Positions 51,540-52,375 of a DNA stretch of 52,375 nucleotides are shown piece after piece. The DNA comes from Candidatus Methanomethylophilaceae archaeon (lineage in GTDB: Archaea; Thermoplasmatota; Thermoplasmata; Methanomassiliicoccales; Methanomethylophilaceae): the NCBI GenBank assembly GCA_017468935.1, contig JAFUHJ010000034.1:1-52375 (forward strand), written 5' to 3'. A program made the position numbers and the translations under genes. The first letter of the stretch is position 1. Each line of letters begins with the position of its first letter. The notes below the pieces were generated by a model. That model searched no databases. It was not told where the DNA came from and saw nothing but the letters and a program-made list of their open reading frames with translations.

Positions 51540-52290
51540 TTGGATATTTGCAATTAATTTAGCTAATACATTTACTACATTAATTATTATTGAACTCATG
51601 CTCGAAATCGCGTGTAATTGGTTCTTATTCATTATTAATTAAGTTGATTGCTTAATTACATTAATTTTTCTCGAGTAGTGATTTATGGCAATCTCTTATT
51701 CATTATTATTTTAGCTAATTGCTTTATCAGTATTAATTTTAAACTTTAATTCTTTAGTGCAGGCTGATTTTAGAATAAAAGTTTATTAATTAAGCAAATA
51801 GCTTAATCTACTTAATTAATAAAGTTAAAACTACGAAGCACTAAATTTTTGCCTAAAATGAATAATTATGTACATTATATTTCAAATGACCGATATTTTA
51901 TCGATCATGTGCATCTCAATCCCAAAAACCCCTCTATTTTTGTCAACAACGGTCTCCCGAATATCAACTAAAAAACGCCTTATTTGCATCAAAAAGGGTG
52001 TACTAAACGACTCATCTTTGCCACTATTTTCGACCCTCCGGAAAACTACCTCGAAATCGTCAAAAATTACACCTGGAGAGCACTTTTTGGCCTTTTTTGA
52101 GATCAAAGTCTATAGTCAATAAAAATTGTCTTCTTCACTCAAATGATATGCAGATAAGTATAATGCAGATTAACTAATTCACAAAAGGATACAGCGGGGC
52201 AATTCTCGGCAACTGTCAAAATATCTAAAGTATCAAAATCTTATCTTTGTTTAAATTAAGCTTCTAAGAGCTCATGAGTTTGCTTGATAT
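51540..52290. repeat. AT-rich non-coding island with four spaced copies of a 17-bp semi-palindrome
   Basis: Copies: TTTAGCTAATACATTTA (51558-51574), TTAAGTTGATTGCTTAA (51639-51655), TTTAGCTAATTGCTTTA (51710-51726), TTAAGCAAATAGCTTAA (51790-51806), spaced 81, 71 and 80 bp. The middle two are part of a longer 71-bp-offset direct repeat (TCTTATTCATTATTA at 51623-51637 and 51694-51708). 51882-52106 is open on the minus strand and 51868-52122 on the plus strand, but neither has a convincing start. No IS ends seen. Confidence 0.6.
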
Positions 52291-52374
52291 CTAGTCGTCA
52301 GGCTTTCCTTGCAATGCAGATTGAATTTTTAGAAAACCATCGAACTGACGAAACTCATCACCATAGCTCTTCAC
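52291..52374 (-). CDS. Possible C-terminus of a gene entering from the right edge
   Basis: An open minus-strand frame from the edge ends at TAG (52293-52291). Its last residues read SYGDEFRQFDGFLKIQ and then a KPDD terminus, which look protein-like. Too short to assign. If real, it is the only TAG-ended gene in the window. Confidence 0.3.
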   Translation of the reverse strand: MKSYGDEFRQFDGFLKIQSALQGKPDD

Positions 52375-52375
52375 C

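Noticed and set aside
51868-52122. Small frames on both strands in the AT-rich island
   Set aside because: No convincing start codon context, ribosome site or family; possibly a decayed remnant, but not supportable as genes.
1-52375. CRISPR array, insertion sequence or rRNA genes
   Set aside because: No regularly spaced direct repeats with spacers, no transposase and no rRNA core sequence seen; the spaced AT motif is too variable for CRISPR.

Overview
The window is about 52 kb of a gene-dense archaeal chromosome. The archaeal signs are: archaeal-type DnaG, Trm1, a Hjc-like resolvase, MptD, archaeal triosephosphate isomerase, bifunctional FBP aldolase/phosphatase, a probable G1P dehydrogenase start, a C/D box sRNA candidate, and TATA-like boxes about 25-35 nt ahead of many starts (leaderless mRNAs), with Shine-Dalgarno motifs only on some genes. 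The best guess is a gut- or sediment-type Methanomassiliicoccales (Thermoplasmatota) methanogen. This is inferred, not proven. One sequence-based clue is that none of the 52 complete coding regions called here ends in TAG (48 TGA, 4 TAA), as expected where TAG is read as pyrrolysine.

Layout. 1-9.4 kb: housekeeping and metabolism (start of a likely egsA, flavoprotein, purine permease, desulfoferrodoxin, purA with a small Cys-rich protein, THEP1 NTPase-trm1, citrate synthase-mptD). 9.5-10.3 kb: a Panacea/SocA-like protein overlapping a ubiquitin-like MoaD/ThiS-fold protein with a GG tail, behind an 18-bp perfect palindrome. 10.3-13 kb: full-length cobyric acid synthase and a second copy without the glutaminase domain. 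13-16.4 kb: SbcD/Mre11-like nuclease and a membrane-spanning YhaN/Rad50-like ATPase. 16.4-20 kb: structured leader, dnaG, and a Lon-like AAA+ ATPase lacking the protease domain. 20-24.4 kb: two predicted cell-surface proteins (one phospholipase D-like) and an acetyltransferase. 24.5-29.3 kb: tpiA, fbp, gpmA (gluconeogenesis/glycolysis), aspS, hjc. 29.3-30.9 kb: C/D box sRNA candidate, RelB-like/Fic toxin-antitoxin pair, tRNA-Ser(UGA).

30.9-38.8 kb: SBF-type transporter, XPD-like helicase, TPR protein, pyridoxal kinase-acetyltransferase fusion, YgiQ-type radical SAM protein, SprT-like metallopeptidase. 39-47.7 kb: an area shaped by duplication. It holds two TerB-like paralogues, two Sel1-repeat genes and a chimeric pseudogene that joins the 5' end of a Sel1 gene to the 3' end of the SprT-like gene. 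It also holds an EamA transporter, dinB, an orphan protein that is a paralogue of one at 7.1 kb, a 48-residue protein, a membrane-anchored phosphoglycerate mutase and an isochorismatase-like hydrolase. 47.7-50.3 kb: coiled-coil protein, hpt, cytosolic trypsin-like protease, HAD phosphatase. 50.3-52.4 kb: two unrecognised overlapping genes, then an AT-rich non-coding island with a repeated 17-bp semi-palindrome and the end of a gene running off the edge.

No insertion sequence, CRISPR array or rRNA gene was seen. The most unusual candidates are the Panacea/ubiquitin-like pair, the repeated AT-rich motif shared by three intergenic regions, the probably extracytoplasmic phosphoglycerate mutase, the glutaminase-less CobQ, the PdxY-GNAT fusion and the dnaG leader.
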